In this document: one piece after another, positions 25,288 to 33,517 of the stretch | Numbering within the stretch: position 1 is the stretch's first letter | How the letters are laid out: each line of letters starts with the position of its first letter | Assembly: GCA_937941765.1 (NCBI GenBank) | Contig: CALDGQ010000044.1 | Coordinates: forward strand, 17,857-81,856 | Source of the DNA: an uncultured Saprospiraceae bacterium | GTDB lineage: Bacteria > Bacteroidota > Bacteroidia > Chitinophagales > Saprospiraceae | Direction: 5' to 3' | Length of the DNA: 64,000 nt | Notes under the pieces: generated by a model | The model's input: the letters and a program-made list of their open reading frames with translations, nothing else | Database searches by the model: none | What the model was told of the DNA's origin: nothing | Position numbers and translations under genes: made by a program

Positions 25288-25333
25288 ACGTGTATACAAA
25301 CACGTCACAAGATAAGAGATTCTTTCTTTTCAA
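25288..25333 (-). promoter_or_regulatory. Candidate promoter and operator of the ABC exporter operon
   Basis: On the minus strand, TTG (25331-25333), a 16-base spacer and TATCTTG (25308-25314) approximate the Bacteroidota promoter. Just downstream is the inverted repeat ACGTGT-N6-ACACGT (25288-25305), about 30 bases before the ATPase start: a position where a bound repressor would block transcription. Confidence 0.4.
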
Positions 25334-25577
25334 TGGACTATTAGATAAACAGATACAATTCTAGATAATCAATAATTTAATTATTAAGTCTGTCACTTTT
25401 CTTGTTTCTATTTTAACGAATGGAGTCTTTCTAATTACTTGATAATAAACTGTTTATGAATATTTATTCTTTGGTATTATAACTAGTTGATTTTGAATAT
25501 GAGCTCGGTATAAGTTTTGAATTAACACTTAATGACTAGGACTATTAATGAAAGGTATCGTTTAAAAAAAGCAGACA

Positions 25578-26027
25578 ATGTTTCGAAATGATAAATATGA
25601 AACTGAAGTTGAAAATATATATAACATTTCAGATGATCTATTTTGGAAAGTAAGAAATAGTGTAAGTCTTGTTGATAAAAACATAATTGTTGTTGAAGAA
25701 ATTGAGAAGTTTTGTCCAGCTACAATCAATGTCGAATTTGATAGATTAGAAGAATTAGTAGAAGGGCTTGACAGTTTTTCGCACATAATCCATTTAGATG
25801 GATGTCAAAGGCCAGATGCTCGAACAAGACAAGTTATTATAAAGCGATTTGCAAAATTGTCTAAAAGAATAAATCATATTTCTTACTGTGTAGGAAAAAA
25901 TGAAATGATTCGGACTTCAATCACATTTGTAATGTATGCTTCAGGAAATGAAAATTTTTCAATTACTAAAACGAAAACGGAGTCGTTGGAAAATTGTTTA
26001 AAAGCGAGACCAAGACAAGCAAAATAG
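25578..26027 (+). CDS. STAS/SpoIIAA-like domain protein
   Basis: 149 aa, soluble. It has alternating short strands and helices (KNIIVVEEIEKFC, INVEFDRLEELV, HIIHLDGCQRPD, ITFVMYASG, FSITKTKTESLENCL). This resembles the small SpoIIAA/STAS-like proteins of Bacteroidota that end in a T/S-x-E-E/S-A/L-x-x-W/C-L helix. STAS-type proteins act as phospho-switches or binding partners of kinases. It lies 28 bases upstream of a histidine kinase and response regulator on the same strand, so a partner role in that system is likely (inference). The pseudogene at 22.55 kb is a paralog. Family assignment is by pattern only. Confidence 0.55.
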   Translation: MFRNDKYETEVENIYNISDDLFWKVRNSVSLVDKNIIVVEEIEKFCPATINVEFDRLEELVEGLDSFSHIIHLDGCQRPDARTRQVIIKRFAKLSKRINHISYCVGKNEMIRTSITFVMYASGNENFSITKTKTESLENCLKARPRQAK

Positions 26028-26055
26028 ATAATCAAACAGGAAGAAATTTTAAAAT

Positions 26056-26964
26056 ATGCGCAAAGCAATTGAAGCAAACTTTCTCGAAGATGTTTTTCAA
26101 CATATGATGGCCATTTCCAAAGGGAAGTGTACGCTCAAGGAGTCTATGATTGAGCAGCGAGGATGTGAGATGGAAAGAAAGATTTTGTTTGGTTTATTGT
26201 ATATGTTTGAAGATTTAGAATTGTATAAATCGGAATTTGAATACGCAAAAGAATCAGAGTATAAGATTAAGATTTTAGAAGAGAAGAATAGAGAAATCGC
26301 ACAATTCAATTACGTTGCATCTCATGATTTACAAGAGCCATTAAGAACGGTGATCAGTTTTTCCGAATTACTTAAAAAGAATTATGCAGGTAAACTCGGA
26401 TCTGATGCTGATACTTATTTGTCATTCATTGTTGATTCATCTGTGAGAATGCAAAAGTTGATAAATGGGTTATTAGAATACTCAAAAATTGGTGCGGATA
26501 AGAATTTGGTTGTAGTTGATTGTAACAAAATAATTACTGAGATAATTTCTGATTTTGATACCATATTAGTAGAAGTAGGTGGAAAAGTTATATCTGATCC
26601 GCTGCCTAAAATTTATGGATTCGAACTAGAGTTAAGACAATTGCTACAAAATTTAATATCTAATGGTTTAAAATTTAGTGCTCAAAAAGAATATCCCATT
26701 ATAAACATCAAAGTAGCTGAGAATCAAAACGAATATATCTTCAGCGTTAGTGATAACGGAATGGGGATTGACAAAAAATACCATGGTAGAATCTTCGGAA
26801 TTTTTCAAAGATTACACAATAAAGAAGCATATAAAGGTACAGGAATCGGATTAGCGACCTGTCAGAAAATAGTAGAAATGCACGGAGGAAGAATTTGGGT
26901 GGAGTCTGCCATTGGAGAAGGCAGCAATTTTTATTTTACTATTCCTAAAAAAATTAAAGAATGA
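26056..26964 (+). CDS. Soluble sensor histidine kinase
   Basis: 302 aa without membrane segments. The N-terminal ~80 residues are helical and end in a coiled coil (YKIKILEEKNREIAQ). The HisKA domain has the phospho-acceptor His90 in NYVASHDLQEPLRTV. The HATPase_c domain has the N box LLQNLISNGLKF, G1 DNGMGID, the F box RIFGIFQRLH and G2 GTGIGLATCQ. It should autophosphorylate in response to an intracellular signal or a partner protein and pass phosphate to the response regulator that overlaps it by 4 bases (ATGA). The STAS-like protein encoded just upstream is a candidate input. Confidence 0.92.
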   Translation: MRKAIEANFLEDVFQHMMAISKGKCTLKESMIEQRGCEMERKILFGLLYMFEDLELYKSEFEYAKESEYKIKILEEKNREIAQFNYVASHDLQEPLRTVISFSELLKKNYAGKLGSDADTYLSFIVDSSVRMQKLINGLLEYSKIGADKNLVVVDCNKIITEIISDFDTILVEVGGKVISDPLPKIYGFELELRQLLQNLISNGLKFSAQKEYPIINIKVAENQNEYIFSVSDNGMGIDKKYHGRIFGIFQRLHNKEAYKGTGIGLATCQKIVEMHGGRIWVESAIGEGSNFYFTIPKKIKE

Positions 26965-27371
26965 AAAGTTTATTGAAAACAATAATGTTGATTGATGATG
27001 ATGTACCTACCAACTATTTAAACAAAATGGTCATCGATCAAACAGAATGCGCAGAAAAAGTAATTACAGTTAACAGTGGAATTGAAGCACTTTCATTTCT
27101 AAAAGAACAACCTAAGGAGATGATGCCTGATTTGATTTTTCTGGATATTAATATGCCGGCAATGAATGGATGGGAATTTCTTGAAGCCTATAAATCAATT
27201 CCTGCTGATAAAAAAGAAAACACCGTAGTTATGATGTTATCAACTTCTGAAAATCCAGATGACAAAATGCGGGCAAAGTGTATCAAAGATATTTCTGGTT
27301 TCATGGTAAAGCCATTATCGGAAGACGTGGTAACAAATGTAATGGGTGAGTTTTTTACTGAAAAAGCGTAA
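26961..27371 (+). CDS. Single-domain response regulator (CheY-like)
   Basis: 136 aa consisting only of a receiver domain. The acidic pocket is LIDDD (Asp12-13), the phospho-acceptor is Asp62 in LIFLDINMP, the switch Thr is in MLSTSE (about 95) and Lys117 is in FMVKPL. No DNA-binding or enzymatic output domain follows, so it must act by protein-protein contact or as a phosphorelay intermediate. It is co-translated with the kinase through a 4-base overlap, and a hairpin follows the stop. Confidence 0.92.
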   Translation: MKSLLKTIMLIDDDVPTNYLNKMVIDQTECAEKVITVNSGIEALSFLKEQPKEMMPDLIFLDINMPAMNGWEFLEAYKSIPADKKENTVVMMLSTSENPDDKMRAKCIKDISGFMVKPLSEDVVTNVMGEFFTEKA

Positions 27372-27398
27372 GTTGATTTTTTTAATTGGATAAAAAAA

Positions 27399-27432
27399 AT
27401 ACCGACGCTACAATCAATAAAAGCGCCGGTAT
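27399..27432. terminator. Hairpin between convergent response regulator and RHH genes
   Basis: ATACCG-a-CGCT (27399-27409) pairs with AGCG-c-CGGTAT (27422-27432), one internal mismatch, 12-base loop. An A run precedes it on the plus strand, so it terminates best for minus-strand transcription from the RHH gene. Confidence 0.6.
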
Positions 27433-27466
27433 CAAGTTATACCAATGAAAATAAATTGCGGATTAA

Positions 27467-27634
27467 TTACTTATTACTTTTCTTTTTTGCAGGCCACTTC
27501 TTTGCACGCTGTAAGCTCTTAGTCAATAGAAATTCTATTTGACCATTCAAGGAACGAAATTCTTCAGCTGCCCATTTTTCTAGCAGCTTCATGGTTTCTT
27601 CATCCATTCGAAGTACAAATCTTTTCTTAGACAT
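27467..27634 (-). CDS. Ribbon-helix-helix (Arc-like) DNA-binding protein, 55 aa
   Basis: Very short gene, read from the sequence by hand. The protein starts MSKKRFVLRMDEETMKLLEKW, a beta strand with alternating K-R-F-V-L-R followed by helix A. The turn SLNG precedes helix B (QIEFLLTKSLQRAKK), and the tail is Lys-rich. This is the Arc/MetJ fold in which the strand pairs in a dimer and contacts the major groove. It is probably a transcriptional repressor. A palindrome overlapping a good promoter (27778-27819) lies upstream of a 32-codon reading frame whose stop is 7 bases before this start, so self-regulation is likely (inference). Confidence 0.75.
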   Translation of the reverse strand: MSKKRFVLRMDEETMKLLEKWAAEEFRSLNGQIEFLLTKSLQRAKKWPAKKKSNK

Positions 27635-27641
27635 AAATTAT

Positions 27642-27740
27642 CTATGCGGGTAGTGAACCTAATTTCAAAATGTAGCTACCTAGATAAATCACATCAACTT
27701 TTTTCTCTTCATTCATTTGTAAAATAACTTTAGTAGACAT
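27642..27740 (-). CDS. Possible 32-aa leader or small protein upstream of the RHH gene
   Basis: ATG at 27740 with AGGA directly in front, encoding about 32 residues that include KVILQMNEEKKVDVIYLGSY and end LKLGSLPA. It stops at TAG 7 bases before the RHH start, so the two could be translated from one transcript. No family recognised. It could be a real micro-protein, a leader peptide or a remnant; coding bias looks reasonable but the length gives little support. Confidence 0.3.
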   Translation of the reverse strand: MSTKVILQMNEEKKVDVIYLGSYILKLGSLPA

Positions 27741-27777
27741 TCCTATTAATGGATATTTTATGATTTCAGTAGTATCA

Positions 27778-27819
27778 TTTTGATATCATAAAGATATCAA
27801 AATGAATCAATGTTTCCAA
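27778..27819 (-). promoter_or_regulatory. Promoter with embedded palindromic operator for the RHH locus
   Basis: On the minus strand, TTG (27817-27819), a 20-base spacer and TATCTTTA (27789-27796) form a Bacteroidota-type promoter. The -7 element lies inside a perfect 10-bp inverted repeat (TTTTGATATC / GATATCAAAA, 27778-27787 and 27793-27802, 5-base centre). A dimeric repressor binding here would shut the promoter. Confidence 0.55.
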
Positions 27820-28578
27820 GCATTTTTAGGTTTAATTGGTGATTTATTTCAAATTTATTTACGGACATTAATTGATGTTTCGCCATTGGTGAATTACTTT
27901 CCAAAAACCAATATCTTTAGACAACTTATGGTGGGGGTGACGCTTGTCAAGAGTCATGTTCTTTTTCAGATTTCGACTTGTGGAGAAATCTAACTCAATT
28001 TGAAAAACGGTTTTTATTTTGTAGTAAATTATGAAGTAGATTTCTCCATTGCGGTTGAAAATTGGAAATGTGGATAATTGCTTGATCCTTCGACCTCTTT
28101 GGCTGAAGCCAAAAGCCCAGGATGACAAGCAATATTTACATCTTTGGTAAAGCAAAACCTTAGGATGACAAGCAAGAAACGAAGTCATTATTTCCAACAA
28201 AATGGAAAACTTAGAGATAAATAATTTCGTTTGAAAAGAGACTATCAACTAGTAATTAATACACTATCTTTCAGGCCCTTAGAATTAATTTCTAAGATTT
28301 TTTTATCCAAAATTCGTTGTATTATTGTTATTTTAAATGTAAAAAATGAAGATATGTGTTAAAGTCACACGTGGAAACTGTTAAAAAACATATAACTATT
28401 GTTTAATATATCATTTCTCTCCAACTTGACGTTCAAGATATTACACATTTTAATAAAACTACTAACTACACACAAATGCCCCGATTAACGAATCTCAGAT
28501 TCTATATCCCCTCATATCATTTCTGTGTAGCTATTGCTCATATTGAGTATTGTAGCTTATAACTTAAAAAATCAGGCT
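27820..28578. repeat. Gene-poor stretch holding intergenic repeat copy 2
   Basis: No convincing gene in about 760 bases. From about 28032 to 28169 it carries a diverged second copy of the repeat at 21.06 kb: AGATTTCTCCATTGCGGT, TGAAAAT ... TGCTTGATCC ... AGCCCAGGATGACAAGCAA. The tail AGGATGACAAGCAA is duplicated once more at about 28162. Frames open across it have no family resemblance. Confidence 0.5.
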
Positions 28579-28971
28579 ATGGATAAGCCAAATCTGAAAA
28601 CACTTGACACCCTGGATGACGTAGAGCGGATTGAAGAAAATGTATTTGCCATCATTGAATCAAAAATTCAATACAACGAATATCGCATTAATAATGCTGC
28701 AAATTCCTTTATTAATCTAGAAGACACTGCACTGACTGCACAGAAGTCCCCTTCTGAAATGAAACGGATCGTGTTTAACAACGAACACATTATTGATTTA
28801 ATCAGAAAGTATACAGGAGCTATTAATTTGCTTTTAGTATTGCGTTCAAAATTGAGTAAAGAAAATGCTTACTCCATTTTTTCTATTCTGAAAGAAGATC
28901 AATATTTGAGTTTTTCAAAATTCGACCTAGTTTCACTGATTGAAGGAAGACCTCATCAGGTAAGCGCTTAG
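28579..28971 (+). CDS. Small helical cytosolic protein, unknown
   Basis: 130 aa from the Met at 28579; an upstream Met (28534) adds 15 residues out of character with the rest. It is predicted all-helical: DDVERIEENVFAIIESK, YNEYRINNAANSFINLE, PSEMKRIVFNNEHIIDLIRKY and a C-terminal helix. No signal peptide, membrane segment or catalytic motif. Not recognised. A hairpin TGAAGCG-TCTT-CGCTTCA (28982-28999) starts 10 bases after the stop. Confidence 0.6.
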   Translation: MDKPNLKTLDTLDDVERIEENVFAIIESKIQYNEYRINNAANSFINLEDTALTAQKSPSEMKRIVFNNEHIIDLIRKYTGAINLLLVLRSKLSKENAYSIFSILKEDQYLSFSKFDLVSLIEGRPHQVSA

Positions 28972-29137
28972 TAATGTTGTTTGAAGCGTCTTCGCTTCAG
29001 ATACCATTGAGCTTCTTTAAATTAATCAGGACTGATCCTTAACCCCAACTAGGTTCTGATAAACTCTTTTTACAATTATGTTGTTTAAAGCATGTATTAT
29101 TGGAAATATTTATGCTTTTAGATACAAAAGCTTCTCA

Positions 29138-29191
29138 AGCGGAGACGCTTGAAGCAACAACAGCGGAGACGCTTGAAGCAACAACAGCGGA
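29138..29191. repeat. 24-bp tandem repeat, two and a quarter copies
   Basis: Unit AGCGGAGACGCTTGAAGCAA plus CAAC: copies at 29138-29161 and 29162-29185, and a third begins at 29186. The unit contains GAAGCG/CGCTTC-type sequence also found in the hairpin at 28982-28999. It lies just beyond the 3' end of the S9 peptidase gene. Confidence 0.8.
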
Positions 29192-29198
29192 GTAGGGT

Positions 29199-32003
29199 TT
29201 ACTCTTTGCCTAGTCCCTGACGAATTCCTTTTTCAATTGCTGGTACACCATCACGCATCCATTTTGGTAACTCATCTCCTTTTAGATAGTGATCAAAAAA
29301 TTGCAACATGCGTCTGTTGAAATCAATTCTATTTTGACGTTTTAGTGGCCAATGTGGTTCATTGTTATAATTGAGCATCCACGCTTTTTTATTCAATCTG
29401 CGCAATGCTACGAAAAACTCTATACCTTGATACCAGGGAACTGCTCCGTCTTTGTCATTATGCAAAATTAAAACGGGCGTTTCAATTTTATCTATATTGA
29501 ACAACGGAGAATTTTCTAAATACAATTCTGGTTTTTCCCACAACGTACCTCCGATTCGACTTTGTGTATGTTCGTATTGAAACATACGACTTAAACCACT
29601 TCTCCAGCGGATACCTCCATACGCACTGGTCATGTTGACTACGGGTGCACCAGACTCTGCACATTTAAAGTCATTGGTTTTTGTAACAATATGTGCAACT
29701 TGGTAACCTCCCCAACTATGTCCTTGCAATCCAATATTATCTTCATCCACAAACCCCATCTCCTTGATATGATTTACTCCTGACATCACTGCCTCCATCG
29801 CACTTTCTCCAGGATAACCAATTTTGTAATGTACATTCGGGTTGAAAATCAAATACCCTTGATTCGCATAAAAACTATAATTGATGGTCGATCGATGTGG
29901 ATATGGTGCACGATGCCGATGTAAAGTATTGGAACTCCTTTCATAAAAATTGACAATCATCGGGTACTTTTTGTTTTTGTCAAAACTTTCTGGCTTCACC
30001 AACATACCTTCCAGTGCAGTACCATCTTCTGTTTTCCAATTAACCAACTCAATACTTCCCCAAGAATAATCTTTTTGTTGCGGATTGATATCACTTATTT
30101 TTTCTACATTTTCAAATGAAGTAGTAGACAACAGTAAATCTGGAAATTGTTGAAAATTTTCTTTAGTAAAAACAATCAAGTTACTTTGTTTTGCTTTCTC
30201 GATATCGCGGTTATATGAAAAGTCCTCATTTAAAAACGTCTTTATTTTTTTTGAATTCATATTCAATGATGCATAACCACTACTTTTATCGGATTCATTA
30301 AAAGTATGCAACAAAATCTCTTTTTTGCGATCAATGAAATCTACCTCATCATCTAAATCAACAACTCGAAATCGAGTTTTAGTCTCTCTTCCTTTTGTCA
30401 ATCGTTTTGATTTTCCATTTCCTTTAGGATCCACTTCCCAAATGTCATACCGATCATATAACAATATATTTTTATCATTTTCTGTCCAACCCGCATATCT
30501 ATAAGAGTAGGGTAGCATTGGACGGTCGTTGATTTCATTAGCCCACTGTTTATTTTCTGTTCCAATTTTTGAAGCACGTTTTTTTGCAATTGAATAACTA
30601 TTCCAAGTACCATCTTCATGATCAAACCAAAAAATATATTTCCCATCAGGAGATAGTCTTTGCTCACCACGCAATTTCTTTTGAATTAAGGTTCGATTAC
30701 CACTTTTTAGATTAACCATATACAAATCTCGTGCGATCGGAAATCCTTCCCATGACACATTTTTTTGATAAGGAATCATTGAGTAGGCGGGAATCACCTC
30801 TGCATTTTTTGTTCTTTCAAAGCTGACTGCTGGAACTTTTTCATCAGCAATTACTTTTATTTTATTCTCTTTAGTATGATAGACAGATAGGTAAGAACGT
30901 TTCTTTTCGTTATCTAAATCAATCTTTTGATGCGGATATAGTTTGTTGTCATTGTGACTCCAAACTTCAACTTGGACAATTTCTTCTGGTAGCAAAAGGG
31001 TGTCTTGTAAAATTGGCTGAGGCGAAATTCCAAAGTACAGTTTGCTTCCATCATCTGAAAATTCTAGATTTCGATATTCATTCACCATCCAATTTGTAGG
31101 CATAAATTTCGATCTTTGATGTGCTAATCTCGAAACATCGGGCATTCCTTTTCTCCAGTAAAATAAATTGTAGGGTTTGATCTGATTGTAGTTGGTATCA
31201 ATATCAGCTACAAAGGAGATTTGAGTCCCATAATCATCAATCGCTATTTTTTTAAAAGTGCCTTTTCGTTTGAAAACAGATTCCAATTTTTTATTTAAAC
31301 AATCATATATGTAAATACCTTGTGTGAATTGATCTTCGACTCCTTTGGATTGGACAACAAGTGTTGGACCTTTCTCTGCAAAATGAAATTGCTCAGGTTC
31401 AGGAATACTGTCCAAAAAACCAGAGCTCAATTGTCTAACGTATAAATAGTGTTGAACTTGTTTTGGGCTAGCAGTTAAGTCAGTCCTTGTACTATCTGTG
31501 TTCAAAGAATCTTTAGCAACAATAGGTTGCAGATAAGCTTTCTTTTTATAAGCGATCCAATCACCCCATTTTTTTGAGATAATTTTTGATTCGACTTCTG
31601 ATATCATTTCAACTTTCCTTGACTGTAAGCTATAAATAACCAAAGTATCTTTTGGGATTTTAGATTCTTCAACTTTTCTTCTACGCATTTCTTTCAAAGA
31701 ATCAAGATCTGGACTGATTGTAAAAACTAGATAATTTTTCCTAAAGGAGAAAGTTGCATTCCGACCACGTTCAAAAGTAGTTGTTTCCCTTTTTATTGTG
31801 TTGTAAATTTTAATATTGCTATTTTTCGATTCTGGTCCATATTCATAAACAACCCATTGTCCATCATTCGAAATTTGCCAATCATGCATTTGATTCCAAA
31901 TATCATAAGTTGTATAATCCATTTTTTGTTTATCTGGATTTTGACCAAAAACATTTAAAAGAAAACAGGAAAAAAGAAAAGTTGAAATCAATCGCGCTCG
32001 CAT
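29199..32003 (-). CDS. Secreted S9 family prolyl oligopeptidase-type peptidase
   Basis: 934 aa with an N-terminal signal peptide (about 1-20, ending FGQ). The N-terminal ~630 residues form a WD/TolB-like beta propeller (repeated SxDG(K/Q/S) blades: ISNDGQWVVY, FSDDGSKLYF, LSPDGKYIFW). The C-terminal alpha/beta hydrolase has the nucleophile in LQGHSWGGYQ, the Asp in LHNDKDGAVPW and the His in NEPHWPLK. Such enzymes cleave peptides at the periplasm or cell surface. Exact specificity (POP, DPP or acyl-aminoacyl) is not readable; the length exceeds DPP4-like members because of the long propeller. Monocistronic. Confidence 0.9.
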   Translation of the reverse strand: MRARLISTFLFSCFLLNVFGQNPDKQKMDYTTYDIWNQMHDWQISNDGQWVVYEYGPESKNSNIKIYNTIKRETTTFERGRNATFSFRKNYLVFTISPDLDSLKEMRRRKVEESKIPKDTLVIYSLQSRKVEMISEVESKIISKKWGDWIAYKKKAYLQPIVAKDSLNTDSTRTDLTASPKQVQHYLYVRQLSSGFLDSIPEPEQFHFAEKGPTLVVQSKGVEDQFTQGIYIYDCLNKKLESVFKRKGTFKKIAIDDYGTQISFVADIDTNYNQIKPYNLFYWRKGMPDVSRLAHQRSKFMPTNWMVNEYRNLEFSDDGSKLYFGISPQPILQDTLLLPEEIVQVEVWSHNDNKLYPHQKIDLDNEKKRSYLSVYHTKENKIKVIADEKVPAVSFERTKNAEVIPAYSMIPYQKNVSWEGFPIARDLYMVNLKSGNRTLIQKKLRGEQRLSPDGKYIFWFDHEDGTWNSYSIAKKRASKIGTENKQWANEINDRPMLPYSYRYAGWTENDKNILLYDRYDIWEVDPKGNGKSKRLTKGRETKTRFRVVDLDDEVDFIDRKKEILLHTFNESDKSSGYASLNMNSKKIKTFLNEDFSYNRDIEKAKQSNLIVFTKENFQQFPDLLLSTTSFENVEKISDINPQQKDYSWGSIELVNWKTEDGTALEGMLVKPESFDKNKKYPMIVNFYERSSNTLHRHRAPYPHRSTINYSFYANQGYLIFNPNVHYKIGYPGESAMEAVMSGVNHIKEMGFVDEDNIGLQGHSWGGYQVAHIVTKTNDFKCAESGAPVVNMTSAYGGIRWRSGLSRMFQYEHTQSRIGGTLWEKPELYLENSPLFNIDKIETPVLILHNDKDGAVPWYQGIEFFVALRRLNKKAWMLNYNNEPHWPLKRQNRIDFNRRMLQFFDHYLKGDELPKWMRDGVPAIEKGIRQGLGKE

Positions 32004-32184
32004 ATGCTGAGTTGGTTTAAAGTAGTTCAGTTTTTTTAGTTCAGTTTGAAAACAAAATACCCTTTTATTTTATTTAGTTAATACCATTTGAGTTTTAAAA
32101 TCCACTTACTTTTGAGTTCAAGCAAGCGCGATTATGAACATAATGGTATAAGATAGGAATGATTTGCTTAATCAAAGAACCGAG

Positions 32185-32643
32185 ATGAAAATTTATAGAA
32201 AGGAATACGACCAGTTTGTTCCAGCAACGATTGATAAGGTTTGGGATTTTTTTTCCAACCCAGAAAATTTAAATGAAATTACACCAAATTCGATGAGTTT
32301 TGAAATTATTTCTGGTGCCACAAAGCCGATGTATCCCGGAATGATTATCCGTTATAAGATAGCGCCATTTTTAGGAATCAAAATGAATTGGGTGACTGAA
32401 ATTTCTCAAGTTGTGCAAGACCAATTATTTGTTGATGAACAACGTTTTGGTCCTTACAAGTTGTGGCATCATCAACATCATTTTAAAGAAGTTAATGGAG
32501 GTGTGCAAATGAAAGATTTGTTACATTATGCAATTGGATTTGGCCCGATTGGTCGAATTGCCAATGCTGTTTATGTCGAAAATCAAATTGATCATATTTT
32601 TGAATATCGAACCGAACAAATTGATCGATTGTTTAATGCCTGA
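32185..32643 (+). CDS. SRPBCC (START/Bet v1-like) ligand-binding protein
   Basis: 152 aa from MKIYRKEYDQF, the usual start of this family; an in-frame Met 7 codons earlier is less likely. It has VPATIDKVWDFFSNPENLNEITPNSMSFEI near the N-terminus and the closing HIFEYRTEQIDRLF. This is the START-like fold related to cell-division-inhibitor/TIGR01777 partner proteins. It has a large hydrophobic cavity for lipids or other small ligands. Function unknown; cytosolic. Confidence 0.85.
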   Translation: MKIYRKEYDQFVPATIDKVWDFFSNPENLNEITPNSMSFEIISGATKPMYPGMIIRYKIAPFLGIKMNWVTEISQVVQDQLFVDEQRFGPYKLWHHQHHFKEVNGGVQMKDLLHYAIGFGPIGRIANAVYVENQIDHIFEYRTEQIDRLFNA

Positions 32644-32707
32644 AAGTAGATTTATAACCTGTTTAATAAACTAACGAACTGAAGTATTTTAAAAACAATA
32701 TAAATAC

Positions 32708-33421
32708 ATGAGAATTACCAAATACAACCTATTTTTCTTCTTTCCGATCTTTCTTCTTTTCTCTTGCTCAAAAGAAGATTTGCCATCGAATGATGCTCCT
32801 CCAGCTCCACCTGTAGTAGATACAATGGGTTATTCCTTCCTGGCACTAGGAGATTCTTACACTTTCGGATCTGGATTGTTAGAAGAACAAAGTTGGCCAT
32901 TCCAATTAGTCGATAGATTAGAAACATTGGATGTGACCATTAATGACCTAGATGTAATTGCTAGTTCAGGATGGAACACCAATGTTCTAATAGATCAGAT
33001 CAATCAACAGCAACCCATTCAACATGATTTGGTTTCTTTACAAATCGGTGTCAACGACCAATTTCAAGGACGTACTTTTGAAATGTTTACAGCGGGATTT
33101 GATGAACTATTACTGATGGCAATTGACTTAGCTGGTGGAAAAGAGCATGTAATGGTTATTTCTATTCCTGATTATGGCGTAACACCGATTGGTATGAACA
33201 ATGCAGCGGTTATTGCTGAAGAATTAGATGCTTTCAATGCTTATATTGAACAACAATGTTTAGCCGAAGCGATTCCTTTTATTGATGTGACAACAATTTC
33301 AAGAGATTTGGGTGCTGGTGAAAATGCATTGGCACCAGATAATTTACATCCTAGTGAAGCACAGTACACGCAATGGGTTTATAAAATTTGGCCAGTTGCC
33401 AAAGAGATTTTGGAGAATTGA
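32708..33421 (+). CDS. SGNH/GDSL esterase lipoprotein
   Basis: 237 aa. The lipobox LFSC (Cys20) is followed by a Pro-rich linker. SGNH blocks are all present: GDSYT (nucleophile Ser50), the oxyanion Gly in SSGWN (Gly89), GVND (Asn116) and DNLHPS (Asp211, His214). Members hydrolyse lipids, acetylated sugars or thioesters; here it acts in the periplasm or at the outer membrane. A strong terminator follows, so it is transcribed alone. Confidence 0.92.
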   Translation: MRITKYNLFFFFPIFLLFSCSKEDLPSNDAPPAPPVVDTMGYSFLALGDSYTFGSGLLEEQSWPFQLVDRLETLDVTINDLDVIASSGWNTNVLIDQINQQQPIQHDLVSLQIGVNDQFQGRTFEMFTAGFDELLLMAIDLAGGKEHVMVISIPDYGVTPIGMNNAAVIAEELDAFNAYIEQQCLAEAIPFIDVTTISRDLGAGENALAPDNLHPSEAQYTQWVYKIWPVAKEILEN

Positions 33422-33443
33422 TTTTGATTGGTGGTTTATTACC

Positions 33444-33477
33444 AAAAAAATGGATGCCTTTGGCATCCATTTTTTTT
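33444..33477 (+). terminator. Rho-independent terminator
   Basis: Perfect 15-bp stem (33444-33458 / 33462-33476, core TGGATGCC/GGCATCCA) with TTT loop and flanking A and T runs. It starts 23 bases after the SGNH gene stop. Confidence 0.92.
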
Positions 33478-33517
33478 ATACTTTTACCATTTTTAGAGCA
33501 GATCGTACTAAGCCGCT

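Noticed and set aside
27802..28248. Open frames on both strands in the gene-poor region
   Set aside because: They cover intergenic repeat copy 2 and the RHH promoter, have no family resemblance and overlap each other.
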